Shown one piece after another: positions 41,402 through 59,051 of a stretch of 64,000 bases of DNA. Position 1 is the stretch's first letter; every line of letters begins with the position of its first letter. The stretch lies in the NCBI RefSeq assembly GCF_030269765.1, contig NZ_BSTX01000003.1, positions 925,959-989,958 of the forward strand. The letters run 5' to 3'. The notes under the pieces were generated by a model. That model was not told the origin of the DNA. It saw nothing but the letters and a program-made list of their open reading frames with translations, and did no database searches. The stretch is from Actinorhabdospora filicis. Lineage in GTDB: Bacteria > Actinomycetota > Actinomycetes > Mycobacteriales > Micromonosporaceae. The translations under genes and the position numbers were made by a program.

Positions 41402-42007
41402 TCAGCACTGCCAGACGAAGGCGGCCCGGTCGCACGGCCCGCACGCGAAGACGTACCCGCGTCCGCCGCCGCCGAAGTTCATCCCGGTGCGCGGGTCGCG
41501 GCCTTCTTCCAGCTGGACGCCGAAGTCCATGGGCGCCCCGCAGCCCTGGCAGGTGGGCGTCTCGTCGCCCTGGATCCACTCCGGCGCGCCGCCGAGCTTG
41601 CCGAGGACCTCCCGGGGGCTCCGGCCGGTCGCGGCGGCCCAGCCCTGGCGGGCGGTGGCGTAGTCGGCGGCGTCCACTTCGGTCGTGGTGAGCCCGGCGG
41701 CCTCGGGCAGCCGCGTCTGGCCCTTCTCGGGGACGCCCGTCTCGCCCAGCGGGCCGGTGAACACGTAGGCGGCGTTCCCGCCCTGGGCGGGGTCCCATTC
41801 CTGGCAGAGGCCGGGATCGTTCTGGCACATGAACACCGCCACCGCGCCCTCGGCCGAGGGCAGGTGAGCCAGGAACATCATCGCCCCGCCGCAGGTCCGG
41901 CAGACCGGCCATTGGAAGCCCGCAGGAGCCAGCGGCACACCACCGGTGCGGGGCGTGTGGGCGTCCGGGGCGGCGGGCCCGGCGTAGGTCAGCAGCGTCA
42001 CCATCAT
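41402..42007 (-). CDS. DUF1963/YwqG-like protein with two zinc-finger-type cysteine pairs
   Basis: The 201-residue product has VCRTCGGAMMFLAHLP with CRTCG near residue 35, a middle FMCQNDPGLCQEWDPAQGGNAAYVF, and CQGCGAPMDFGVQLEE near residue 160, a pattern like YwqG/DUF1963 proteins of unknown function. It ends FACGPCDRAAFVWQC. Two consecutive ATG codons (42007, 42004) are possible starts; the long frame to 42778 is a shadow of the convergent MpaB-like gene. No signal peptide. Function not assigned. Confidence 0.65.
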   Translation of the reverse strand: MMVTLLTYAGPAAPDAHTPRTGGVPLAPAGFQWPVCRTCGGAMMFLAHLPSAEGAVAVFMCQNDPGLCQEWDPAQGGNAAYVFTGPLGETGVPEKGQTRLPEAAGLTTTEVDAADYATARQGWAAATGRSPREVLGKLGGAPEWIQGDETPTCQGCGAPMDFGVQLEEGRDPRTGMNFGGGGRGYVFACGPCDRAAFVWQC

Positions 42008-42058
42008 GGCAACGGTAGCCGCTGGCCGCTGCCCGTTCGCGCACGTACGCTCGGACGC

Positions 42059-42913
42059 ATGGGCGGCGATCACGGACTGTTCGGGCCGGACTCGGTGACC
42101 TGGCGCGTCCACACCGAGCTGGTGCTCTGGATCGGTGGCCTGCGCGCCCTCTACCTCCAGTCGCTGAACCCGCGCGTCATGCGCGGCACGTACCAGAACT
42201 CCGCCCTCTTCGACCCGAAGAAGGGCTGGAGCCGGTTCGTGCGCACCGCCCAGTTCGTGCACGTGCGGACCTTCGGGACCACCGCCGCGGTGGAGAAGGC
42301 CGCCGCTCGGGTGCGCGCCATCCACGCCTCCCTCACCGGTTTCGATCCCGACACCGGCGAGACGTTCCGGCTGGACGAGCCCGCCGGCCTGCTGTGGGTG
42401 CACTGCGCCGAGATCGACTCCTACGTGGACGTCGCCCGCCGCTCGGGCGCGATCGCCACCGATGAGGAGGCCGACCGCTACGTCGCCGAGAACGTCGCCG
42501 CCGCCGAGGCCGTGGGCCTCGACCCCGGCGACGTCCCCGCCACCCGCGGCGAGCTGCGCGAGTACTTCGACGGGATCCGCCCGAAGCTGTACGCGTGCAA
42601 GGAGGCCATGGACGGGCTGCGCTCCTCGTTCCGCCCGCCCCTGCCGCGCGAGCTGGCGCTGCTGCGCCTGGGCGTCCCCGCCGCCAACACCCTCGCCATC
42701 GCGGCCCTCCCGGGCTGGGCGCGGCTCATGCTCGGCATCCCCGTCCTGCCCGGTGGCGACTGGACGACGACGCTGCACCTGAAGGCCCTGCGCGGCGCGC
42801 TGCGCCTGGCCGTCCGCACGCCCACCGACCGGGCGATCGAGGAGTGCGTCCGCGACGCGCGCGCGATGGACGAGGGCACCTTCGTGTCGCGGCTGATGCC
42901 CGCCCGCCGCTGA
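42059..42913 (+). CDS. MpaB/DUF2236-family oxygenase-like protein
   Basis: The 284-residue helical protein has the family start GLFGPDSVTWRVHTELVLWIGGLRALYLQSLNPRVM, RTAQFVHVRTFGTTAAVEKAAARVRAIHASLTG, and PAGLLWVHCAEIDSYV, features of the ER-bound oxygenase MpaB/latex-clearing-protein-like (DUF2236) family, with conserved His residues that may bind heme in some members. The substrate is unknown. ATG 42059 is placed where homology begins; it is divergent from the DUF1963-like gene across 51 bases. Confidence 0.85.
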   Translation: MGGDHGLFGPDSVTWRVHTELVLWIGGLRALYLQSLNPRVMRGTYQNSALFDPKKGWSRFVRTAQFVHVRTFGTTAAVEKAAARVRAIHASLTGFDPDTGETFRLDEPAGLLWVHCAEIDSYVDVARRSGAIATDEEADRYVAENVAAAEAVGLDPGDVPATRGELREYFDGIRPKLYACKEAMDGLRSSFRPPLPRELALLRLGVPAANTLAIAALPGWARLMLGIPVLPGGDWTTTLHLKALRGALRLAVRTPTDRAIEECVRDARAMDEGTFVSRLMPARR

Positions 42914-42919
42914 GGGCGG

Positions 42920-44065
42920 CTACAGCAGCGCGATCCAGACGATGAGCGTGATCGCGGCCAGCGCGAGGAGCCCCACGACGCCCGCGATGGTGGCCTGTGA
43001 GCGCCGGACGCGCTCGGCCTCCTCTTCGGGGCCGGGCAGCAGCGGGTCGCCGGGATCGATGTCCACCGGCTCGATGTAGGCGAGCGGCTCGTAGGACGGC
43101 GCCCGCGAGGCGGGTCGCGCCTCCACGCCCATGACCGCGCCGAGCGCCACGACCTGCTCGACGGCGTCGGCGAGCACCGGTGCCCGGCCGAGGGCGCGGT
43201 GCAGCAGCGTGCCGAGCAGGGGCGTGCGCGCCCCGCCGCCGACCAGGTACACCGCCGTGACCGGCAGGCCGCCGAGCAGCCCGGTGGTGGCCTCCACGGC
43301 GCGCCGCAGGTGCGGTTCGGCGACGCGCTCCAGCTCGGCCCGCGTGAGGTGGCCCCCGCCGGGCAGGTCGACCGTCTGGTGGCGGGACAGGCGTTCCCGG
43401 GCGGCGCGCATGTCTTCGGCGGCGACCCGGCGGCCGGTGTGGACGGACAGGGCCTCGTCCAGGTCGACGCCGCCGAGATCGTCCAGCCCGGTGACGCCGA
43501 GGAGGGTGTGACCGTGCGTCTCCCGGCGCAGGACCGCCGCGTCGAAGGTCCCGCCGCCCAGGTCGCACACCACGATGTGGCTCCCCGCGTCCAGGTCGCG
43601 CCCGTGGTAGGCGACCGCCGCGACCGGTTCCGGGACGAGGACCGGCTCGGGCAGCCCGGCCTCGTGGGCGGCGCGCAGCAGCACGTCCCGGCGCGGCCTT
43701 CCCCACGCGGCCGGATGGGTGAGCACGACGAGCGGGCGGACGCCCTCCAGCCGGGCCGCGGTCGTGCCCGCGTGCCGCAGGACGGCGGCGAACAGTTCGG
43801 GCACCCGGTACTCGGTTCCGCCGAGCAGCACCGACCCGTCGTCCACCCGGCGCTTGGGATGCGGCTCCAGCCGTTCGGGCCGGGTCCGCCCGAAGTGGAG
43901 CGCGTCGGCCCCGACGATGAGCCGGCCGTCGTCTCCGGCGAAGACGGCCGAGGGCAGCAGCGGCGAGCCGTCGAAGAGGACCGGCTCGACCCGCCCGTCT
44001 CCGCGCCGCAGCACCGCCACGGTGTTCGAGGTGCCGAAGTCGATGCCGAGAACCGGGGACAACAC
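42920..44065 (-). CDS. Hsp70-family ATPase with C-terminal membrane anchor
   Basis: The 381-residue protein has the Hsp70/actin-fold ATPase: phosphate 1 GIDFGTSNTVAVL, phosphate 2 IVVCDLGGGTFDAAVLRRE, and adenosine loop VYLVGGGARTPLLGTLL. It lacks the usual substrate-binding domain; after residue 320 comes an acidic linker (EPVDIDPGDPLLPGPEEE) and a final hydrophobic helix (ATIAGVVGLLALAAITLIVWIALL). It is thus a tail-anchored, DnaK-like ATPase facing the cytoplasm. The divergent neighbour is a DUF853 ATPase. Client and partner are unknown. Confidence 0.85.
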   Translation of the reverse strand: MLSPVLGIDFGTSNTVAVLRRGDGRVEPVLFDGSPLLPSAVFAGDDGRLIVGADALHFGRTRPERLEPHPKRRVDDGSVLLGGTEYRVPELFAAVLRHAGTTAARLEGVRPLVVLTHPAAWGRPRRDVLLRAAHEAGLPEPVLVPEPVAAVAYHGRDLDAGSHIVVCDLGGGTFDAAVLRRETHGHTLLGVTGLDDLGGVDLDEALSVHTGRRVAAEDMRAARERLSRHQTVDLPGGGHLTRAELERVAEPHLRRAVEATTGLLGGLPVTAVYLVGGGARTPLLGTLLHRALGRAPVLADAVEQVVALGAVMGVEARPASRAPSYEPLAYIEPVDIDPGDPLLPGPEEEAERVRRSQATIAGVVGLLALAAITLIVWIALL

Positions 44066-44186
44066 GCCGCGACTCTAGCGGGCGGGCACCCGCCGCGAAC
44101 CCCCCGCGATCGCCGCAACCGCCGGACACACCCGATCCCGGCTCGATACGCTGCGACAACACACCGGCGAGGCACGCGGGGGAGCG

Positions 44187-45755
44187 ATGGCCGAGGACAT
44201 CATCGAGACGGTGACCGCCGGCTACGCCTTCGACGAGCCCGGTGTCGACCTCGGCTCCCTCGTCGTCGACGACAAGGCGGTCCCCGCTGCGCGCGTGCGC
44301 GTCCCGCTGGCCATGTTCAACCGCCACGGCCTGGTCGCCGGGGCCACCGGCACGGGCAAGACCGTCACCCTCCAGGTCCTCGCCGAGCGCCTGTCCCGGC
44401 AGGGCGTGCCGGTCTTCCTCGCCGACATCAAGGGCGACCTGTCGGGGATGGCCGTCCCCGGCGAGGGCTCGGAGAAGCTGCTGGCCCGCACGAAGGAGAA
44501 CGGCCAGGACTGGACGGCCCGGCCCAACCCGGCGGAGTTCCTCGCCCTGGGCGGCCAGGGCAAGGGCGTCCCCCTGCGGGCGACCATGACGTCCTTCGGC
44601 CCGACGCTGCTGTCGAAGGTCCTCGGCCTCAACGACACCCAGGAGTCCTCCCTCGGCCTGATCTTCCACTACGCCGACCAGAAGGGCCTGCCCCTGCTGG
44701 ACCTGAAGGACCTGCGCGCGGTCGTCCAGCACCTGGTGTCCGACGAGGGCAAGGCCGAGCTGAAGGACCTCGGCGGCCTCTCCGCCCAGACCGCCGGCGT
44801 CATCCTCCGGGCGCTCATCGGCTTCGCCGACCAGGGCGCCGACCGCTTCTTCGGCGAACCCGAGTTCGATCCCGCCGACCTCCTCCGCCTCGCATCCGAC
44901 GGCCGGGGCGTGGTCTCCGTCCTCGAACTCCCCGAGCTCCAGTCCAAACCCGCGCTGTTCTCCACGTTCCTGATGTGGCTGCTGGCGCAGCTCTTCGAGG
45001 ACCTGCCCGAGGCCGGTGACCTGCCCAAACCCAAGCTGGTCTTCTTCTTCGACGAGGCGCACCTGCTGTTCTCGGAGTCCTCCAAGGCCTTCCTGCAGGC
45101 CATCACCCAGACCGTGCGGCTGATCCGGTCCAAGGGTGTCGGGATCTTCTTCGTGACGCAGACGCCGAAGGACGTCCCGGCCGACGTCCTGGCCCAGTTG
45201 GGCGCGCGCGTGCAGCACGCGTTGCGGGCGTTCACCCCGCAGGACGCCAAGGCGCTCAAGGCGACGGTGACGACGTTCCCGAAGTCGGGTTACGACCTGG
45301 AGGAGGACCTGACGCGGCTGGGCATCGGCGAGGCGATGGTGACGGTCCTGGACGCCAAGGGCCGTCCCACCCCGGTGGCGTGGACGCGGCTGTTCGCGCC
45401 GGAGTCGCGGATGGGCCCGGCCGAGGAGCCGACAGTGGACGGGATCATCGCCGCCTCACCGCTCCAGGCGAAGTACGGTGCCGAGATCGACCGCGAGTCG
45501 GCCTACGAGATCCTGGCCGCGCGGGTCGCCGCGCCCGCCCCCGTCGCACCCGAGGCGGCCCCGTCGGAGGCGGCCCCGTCGAAGGTTCTGCGCTACGAGC
45601 CGATCCCGCCGCTCGACCCGCCGAAGAAGACCAGGGCGGCGGCGAAGAAGACGAAGGAACCCGACAGCGTCGTGGACACCTTCCTGACCAGCGCCGCCCG
45701 CACCTTCGGCCGCGAGATCACCCGGACCCTGTTCGGCACCGCCAAGCGGCGCTGA
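44187..45755 (+). CDS. HerA-like/DUF853 ATPase (YjgR-like)
   Basis: The 522-residue protein has Walker A GATGTGKT with Lys58, FLADIKGDLSGMA, and Walker B LVFFFDEAHLLF, followed by IRSKGVGIFFVTQTPKDVPADVLAQLGARVQHALRAFTPQD, the characteristic DUF853/HerA sensor region. Family members are hexameric DNA- or nucleoprotein-translocating ATPases of uncertain function. The C-terminus adds an Ala/Pro-rich linker and a basic tail (KKTRAAAKKTKEP to REITRTLFGTAKRR), perhaps for nucleic acid binding. ATG 44187 is preceded by GGGGGAGCG. Confidence 0.9.
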   Translation: MAEDIIETVTAGYAFDEPGVDLGSLVVDDKAVPAARVRVPLAMFNRHGLVAGATGTGKTVTLQVLAERLSRQGVPVFLADIKGDLSGMAVPGEGSEKLLARTKENGQDWTARPNPAEFLALGGQGKGVPLRATMTSFGPTLLSKVLGLNDTQESSLGLIFHYADQKGLPLLDLKDLRAVVQHLVSDEGKAELKDLGGLSAQTAGVILRALIGFADQGADRFFGEPEFDPADLLRLASDGRGVVSVLELPELQSKPALFSTFLMWLLAQLFEDLPEAGDLPKPKLVFFFDEAHLLFSESSKAFLQAITQTVRLIRSKGVGIFFVTQTPKDVPADVLAQLGARVQHALRAFTPQDAKALKATVTTFPKSGYDLEEDLTRLGIGEAMVTVLDAKGRPTPVAWTRLFAPESRMGPAEEPTVDGIIAASPLQAKYGAEIDRESAYEILAARVAAPAPVAPEAAPSEAAPSKVLRYEPIPPLDPPKKTRAAAKKTKEPDSVVDTFLTSAARTFGREITRTLFGTAKRR

Positions 45756-46098
45756 GACCACGCCGTCCGGTGTGACGGCGCCCGGCCGGCCGTACGCCCG
45801 AAAGATCCGTTCGGGACGGCCCGCCGCTCCGCTTGACTCCACGGGCCACCCTGCACGGTGGGCCGTCGCCGACGCGTCCGCATTAGTCCTTGTCCGATGT
45901 GCGGTCGGAGTTCCACCCGGGCGTACGTGATCTCGTCCACAGCACGTGGTCCGCCCATGTCCGAAGGCGGCATAGTGATCAAAGCCTGCCATCGAGAGCC
46001 GTCAATCTCGATACCCGTGCGTGGAGAGCCGTCATTCTCGATGCCCGGGACCCTTTCGGCCCGCCCGCGAGGGTCGTCCGGCCGACGTTCTGAGAGGT
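45756..46098. other. 343-bp gap before the mbtH-NRPS operon
   Basis: It contains a tandem dyad repeat (45994-46047, described separately) and an imperfect GC-rich stem near 45841-45866 that may terminate the DUF853 gene. I see no convincing open frame with a ribosome site and no clear consensus promoter, although the mbtH promoter must be here. Confidence 0.6.
45994..46047. promoter_or_regulatory. Two 24-bp direct repeats, each a dyad, upstream of mbtH
   Basis: Copies at 45994-46017 and 46024-46047 match at 22 of 24 bases and repeat with a 30-bp period. Each contains GAGA...TCTC inverted arms around GCCGTCA. They end 51 bases before the mbtH start. The second copy holds CCGTCATTCTCG, which recurs exactly at 55663-55674 before the protease gene. 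This looks like a binding site for a cluster regulator not encoded in the window. Confidence 0.68.
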
Positions 46099-46308
46099 AT
46101 GTCCGTGACCAATCCGTTTGAGGACGCCGACCGCTCGTACCGGGTGCTGGTCAACGCCGAGGGGCAGCATTCGCTGTGGCCCGCGGGCCTGGACGTGCCG
46201 CCCGGCTGGTCGGTTCGCTTCGAAGGCTCACGCGAGGACTGCGTCGCCCACGTCGAGGCGAACTGGACGGACATGCGTCCCGCCGGCCTGGCCGCGCTCG
46301 ACAACTGA
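46099..46308 (+). CDS. MbtH-like protein, NRPS adenylation partner
   Basis: The 69-residue protein carries the full MbtH signature: [23 protein letters not shown], and the tail [16 protein letters not shown]. MbtH-like proteins bind adenylation domains and are needed for their folding or activity. It sits 31 bases before the NRPS gene and is surely cotranscribed with it. A GAGAGG site precedes the ATG. Three adenylation domains follow, any of which may depend on it. Confidence 0.95.
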   Translation: MSVTNPFEDADRSYRVLVNAEGQHSLWPAGLDVPPGWSVRFEGSREDCVAHVEANWTDMRPAGLAALDN

Positions 46309-46339
46309 TCACGCACCGCGGCATTCCTGGGGAGGAAAT

Positions 46340-55465
<9,126 letters not shown>

Positions 55466-55527
55466 CGGCGCGGGTACCACCGGCCCCCGGGTGAGTGCGG
55501 CCATCGGCATTCCGCCCGGGCGGCGGG

Positions 55528-55552
55528 ACGGCCGGAACGGGCCGCCGGCCGT
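55528..55552 (+). terminator. Possible terminator after the NRPS gene
   Basis: ACGGCCGG (55528-55535) and CCGGCCGT (55545-55552) form a perfect 8-bp stem with a 9-base loop, 63 bases after the NRPS stop. It would separate the NRPS transcript from the protease gene. Confidence 0.55.
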
Positions 55553-55662
55553 TGCGTGGAACCCGACGCCTGACCCCGGATGGGCTTCCGGAAGAGACGA
55601 TCGCCGCAGTTCGGGAAGCCCGTGCTCGCGGGCACGATGACCGTCCCCAGAGGACAATGACA

Positions 55663-55674
55663 CCGTCATTCTCG
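55663..55674 (+). promoter_or_regulatory. 12-bp motif shared with the mbtH upstream repeats
   Basis: CCGTCATTCTCG here is identical to 46029-46040. It overlaps an AATGAC-ACC-GTCATT inverted repeat (55656-55670) and lies 76 bases before the preferred protease start codon. Co-regulation with the NRPS is inferred. Confidence 0.55.
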
Positions 55675-55750
55675 TTCGGTGGGGGAAAAGGGTGACATGG
55701 TGGTTGACGAAGCGATTTTCCGGGCTTCACCATCCATCAGAGAGAAGCTC

Positions 55751-56995
55751 ATGTCGCGCACGATGGTTTCCCTGCTCACGGCCGTATCGGCCGTCATCGC
55801 GGTGATGATCCCCGCGCACGCCGCAGCGCACGACCCGCCACCGGCCGGTGGCGAGGCTCTCGCCTACGCGCGAGAGGTGGGCATCCCACCCGCCGAGGCG
55901 GCCCGCCGTCTCGACCGTCAGGCGCTCGCGCCGGGCTTCGCGTCGGCGGCCGAGAACTACCTGGGCACGGCGTTCGGCGGTGTCTGGATCGACCGGGAGT
56001 CCGTTCTCAACGTCGGCGTCGCCGGCTCGATGACCGCCGCCCGCACCGAGGCGGTCGGCACGGCCGCGCGCGCCGCGGGTCTCGACGGCGGCTACCGGCC
56101 GGTTCGCGTCGGCTACGCCATGGCCGACCTGAACCGCGCCAACGCGCTGCTCGCCGACCGGCTCGGCCCGGCCAACGAGGGCGCTTCCACGAGCCTCACG
56201 GCGGGACTGCGCACCGACATCAACGCCGTCGAGCTCCAGCTCCCGGCGGGCGCCACGCTGACCGCGGCTCAGGACGCACTGATCTCCGACGCGGTCAAGG
56301 CCCTCGGCGGGCTGCTCGTCGTCGGGGAGTACACCGGCCGTGCGGAGGCCCGCGCTTGCGTCTACCCCTACTGCGATCCGCCGCTGCGAGGCGGGATCCG
56401 GATCGCCAACTCCGGTGCGGGCTGCACCGGCTCATTCATCGCGCGTTCCAAGGATGACGCGCTACTCTACCAGTTCACCGCCGGGCACTGCGCCGTCGGC
56501 AACACCGACGACTGGTCGACGCGCTTCCCCGACCAGTCGGAGCACGTCATCGGCCCGATCCACAACTCGCGCTTCGCGTCCAACGGCGACATGGCGATCA
56601 TGCGGGTCCTCAATGTCACCGGTTGGGCACCTCGCGGGTGGCTGAAGGTGACCGACGGGCCCGACACCTTCGCCGATGACACCTACAACCTGTCGTCGGA
56701 CTCCACGAGTGTCATCGGAATGCGCATCTGCACCGCCGGCGCCTTCTACGGCCGCGGCGACTGCGGCACGGTCACCCACCTGGGCGTGACCGCCAGTTAC
56801 AACGGCCGCACCGTCACCAACCTGGGACGGGGGACCTTCTGCGGGACCGGCGGGGACAGCGGGGCGCCGATGTACGCCTCGCACGTCGCCTACGGCCTGC
56901 AGGTCGCCGGTTACAGCGAATGCGACAGCCTCTACCAGGGCATCGCGGCGGCGGAGTCGGCGATGAATGTGAACGTCCTGCACGCCTTGGCGTGA
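55751..56995 (+). CDS. Secreted chymotrypsin-fold (S1 family) serine protease
   Basis: The 414-residue precursor has a signal peptide (MVSLLTAVSAVIAVMIPAHAAA), a propeptide-like region (about 30-200, EALAYAREVGIPPAEAARRL) as in streptogrisins, and an S1 protease domain with His in TAGHC, Asp in NGDMAIM and Ser in GTGGDSGAP; Cys pairs are placed as in this family. I favour ATG 55751 because the signal peptide starts there and AGAGAAG precedes it; in-frame GTG 55679 and ATG 55697 are alternatives. It follows the peptide-aldehyde NRPS and may be its physiological target. Confidence 0.85.
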   Translation: MSRTMVSLLTAVSAVIAVMIPAHAAAHDPPPAGGEALAYAREVGIPPAEAARRLDRQALAPGFASAAENYLGTAFGGVWIDRESVLNVGVAGSMTAARTEAVGTAARAAGLDGGYRPVRVGYAMADLNRANALLADRLGPANEGASTSLTAGLRTDINAVELQLPAGATLTAAQDALISDAVKALGGLLVVGEYTGRAEARACVYPYCDPPLRGGIRIANSGAGCTGSFIARSKDDALLYQFTAGHCAVGNTDDWSTRFPDQSEHVIGPIHNSRFASNGDMAIMRVLNVTGWAPRGWLKVTDGPDTFADDTYNLSSDSTSVIGMRICTAGAFYGRGDCGTVTHLGVTASYNGRTVTNLGRGTFCGTGGDSGAPMYASHVAYGLQVAGYSECDSLYQGIAAAESAMNVNVLHALA

Positions 56996-57004
56996 CACGC
57001 CGGA

Positions 57005-57029
57005 GCCCGGGCCCGTGAGGGGCCCGGGC
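57005..57029 (+). terminator. Terminator of the secreted protease gene
   Basis: GCCCGGGCCC (57005-57014) and GGGCCCGGGC (57020-57029) form a perfect 10-bp stem with a GTGAG loop, 10 bases after the protease stop. Confidence 0.85.
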
Positions 57030-57151
57030 GATGGACGCGGGCGCCGCGCCCGGCGACACGACCCCGGGATGGGGACTTTCGCATCTGTCGGGTCACCGAT
57101 CGCGGCGTGCACGCTCAGCTTGCCCGCACCGCCGCGAAGGGAGAACCGTCC

Positions 57152-57316
57152 ATGACCATCCTGTGGTTCATCGTCTGGCTGATCGCGAACAACGTGAACG
57201 ACCCGGAGCCGCTGCGCTTCGACCCCGTCAACGTGTGGGCGGGCACGCTGATCCTGGCCGTCGCGCTCGACCTGGCCGCCGGGCACGCGACCGGCTCGGC
57301 CCGGCGGCGGCGCTGA
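57152..57316 (+). CDS. Small two-helix membrane protein
   Basis: The 54-residue protein has two hydrophobic segments (ILWFIVWLIANNV and VWAGTLILAVALDLAAG) joined by a short polar loop NDPEPLRFDPVN and a basic tail ARRRR. GGGAG lies 9 bases upstream of the ATG. No family is recognised and function is unknown. It is convergent with the ArsR-type gene, 5 bases apart. Confidence 0.6.
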   Translation: MTILWFIVWLIANNVNDPEPLRFDPVNVWAGTLILAVALDLAAGHATGSARRRR

Positions 57317-57321
57317 CGGCG

Positions 57322-58281
57322 TCAGTGCCGCTCCAGTAGCGCCCGGCCGAGATCGGTCGCGTGGTGCAGGACGGCCTTGCCCGCGCGGACGGTCACCAGC
57401 AGCCCGGCCTCGCGGAGGGTCCGGGCGTGCTGGCTGGCGGTGGGTGGGCTGATGCCGAGCCGCGCGGCCAGTCCGGTGGTGGTCGCCGACTCGCCGGCCA
57501 GCGCGTACAGCGCGGCGGCCCGGGTGGCGCCCAGGAGCTCGCCCAGCCCGGCGGCGGGCCCGGTCTCGGTGAGCCAGCCGGGACGCGGGTTGGCCGGGTA
57601 GGCCAGCACCGGCGGGTGCTCGGGATCGAGGAGCCGGGTCGGGTGCTTCAGGCAGAAGAAGGTGGGCGTGAGCGTCAGGCCCCGGCCGTCGAGGTACAGG
57701 TCGTCGTCGAGCGGGAACGGCACCTGCCACACCGGCGGGGTCCACGTCGCGCCCGGCACCACCGTGCGCAGCAGCCGGTCCACGCCGCCGGACATCAGGT
57801 CGGCGGCGCGCCGGTTGCGGTCGGCGGCGACCGTGGCGTTGATCTGCGGCCAGTGCGGGGCCAGGACGGCGTCGTGGAAGCCGGTGATGGCCGCGCCCAG
57901 GCGGCGCAGCGTGGCCGGATCGCCCTCGGCGAGCAGCGCGGCCGAACCGGGCAGCCGCCCGGCCCCGCCGAGCCGGGTCAGCTCGTGCGCGATGCGTGTC
58001 TTCGGCGCCGACATCACCGCCTCCACGCCCTCGCGCAAGTGGACGGTGCCCGTCGCGGGGGTGAGGAAGTCGGGGCAGTAGCCGTAGGGCGGCATGAGCC
58101 GCAGCAGGCCGCCGAAGGCGGCGGCCTCACCGCGCGCCCGCCGTCGCCACCGGCCGAAGAGCACCTCCGCGTCGGACTTCTGCAGCAGATGCGCCGCCAG
58201 CAGCGTCTCCCACAGGGGATCGACGGCCGCCGACACGCGCACCCGGGTCAGGTCCTCGGCCGTGAAATGCACACGCAGCAC
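57322..58281 (-). CDS. ArsR-type winged-helix regulator with large N-terminal domain (DUF5937-like)
   Basis: The 319-residue protein has an N-terminal region of unknown fold (LRVHFTAEDLTRVRVSAAVDPLWETLLAAHLLQ), typical of actinomycete ArsR-like proteins, and a C-terminal winged helix (about 230-315: LGATRAAALYALAGESATTTGLAARLGISPPTASQHARTLREAGLLVTVRAGKAVLHHAT). No metal-binding ELCVCDL-type box is seen, so it is not an arsenic sensor. GTG start after GGGGGAAC. The ligand and targets are unknown; autoregulation is likely. Confidence 0.82.
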   Translation of the reverse strand: MLRVHFTAEDLTRVRVSAAVDPLWETLLAAHLLQKSDAEVLFGRWRRRARGEAAAFGGLLRLMPPYGYCPDFLTPATGTVHLREGVEAVMSAPKTRIAHELTRLGGAGRLPGSAALLAEGDPATLRRLGAAITGFHDAVLAPHWPQINATVAADRNRRAADLMSGGVDRLLRTVVPGATWTPPVWQVPFPLDDDLYLDGRGLTLTPTFFCLKHPTRLLDPEHPPVLAYPANPRPGWLTETGPAAGLGELLGATRAAALYALAGESATTTGLAARLGISPPTASQHARTLREAGLLVTVRAGKAVLHHATDLGRALLERH

Positions 58282-58365
58282 TGTTCCCCCTCTACGGCCC
58301 CGACCGCTCCCCACGGTCCCGGCGGCTCCCCAAGATAGAGCGGGCCCGCCAGATCGCGCGGGGTC

Positions 58366-58902
58366 TCAGAAGGTCAGGTGCGCGATCGCGGCCAGGTCGA
58401 TGCCGTGGCGGCGGTAGACCTCGACGGTGTTCTCGCCGGTGAGCGCGGCCGGGTCGACGCCCAGGAGCCGGGCGGCGCGATGGACGGTCCCGGCGTCGTG
58501 GGCCTCGATCTCCAGGTAGGGCGGGATCAGCGGCCAGGAGTCGATCTCCAGCGCGGCGCCGCCCAGGGTGAAGGAGGCGCGACGGTTCTCCTGGTAGGAG
58601 CGGGCGGTGTGCCCGAGCTTGGCGAGCAGGACGCGGGTGGTGTCGAAGTCGCCGACCACGACCTCGGTCTCGGTGGTTCCGTCGATGCCGTCGTGGGCGA
58701 TCTCCTTGACCGCCAGGGTGACCGTGGTCCCGTCGTCACGCAGCCGCAGCCACCGGCCGGGATCGCCCGGGGTGATGTCGTAGACGAGCCGCCGCTGGAG
58801 CGCCTCGCCGACGCGGTGCCCGCCCCGGTCGAGGATCAGCGCGGCCATCGCCTCGGGATCGACGTCGAGGAGCTTCGCCTCGTACTCGATGCCGGAACCC
58901 AT
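58366..58902 (-). CDS. CYTH-domain protein (triphosphate tunnel metalloenzyme family)
   Basis: The 178-residue protein starts with the ExExK signature IEYEAKLL, followed by further charged strands lining the tunnel (RWLRLRDDG, LAVKEI, TETEVVV, ENRRASFTLGG, PYLEIEAHD). The family includes class IV adenylate cyclases, thiamine triphosphatases and inorganic triphosphatases; the reaction acts on a triphosphate with a divalent metal. Which substrate is used cannot be told. ATG 58902 is chosen as homology begins immediately. Confidence 0.85.
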   Translation of the reverse strand: MGSGIEYEAKLLDVDPEAMAALILDRGGHRVGEALQRRLVYDITPGDPGRWLRLRDDGTTVTLAVKEIAHDGIDGTTETEVVVGDFDTTRVLLAKLGHTARSYQENRRASFTLGGAALEIDSWPLIPPYLEIEAHDAGTVHRAARLLGVDPAALTGENTVEVYRRHGIDLAAIAHLTF

Positions 58903-58962
58903 GTGACGTCCGCCTTCCGCTCGACTGCCGGGATGACGGTACCCGCCCACTGAAACGTTCGG

Positions 58963-58991
58963 TTGACCAAATAGAAACCTTTCAATACAGT
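58963..58991 (+). promoter_or_regulatory. Strong housekeeping-type promoter before the cysteine-rich mini-gene
   Basis: TTGACC (58963-58968), a 17-base AT-rich spacer and TACAGT (58986-58991) match the -35/-10 consensus closely. Transcription would start near 58998, about 54 bases before the ATG at 59052. Confidence 0.7.
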
Positions 58992-59051
58992 CGAGCGGTC
59001 CACAAAGGACTCTCCGTGCCGCGGGGGTGCGGAGGCAGCGAGGAGACGCGC

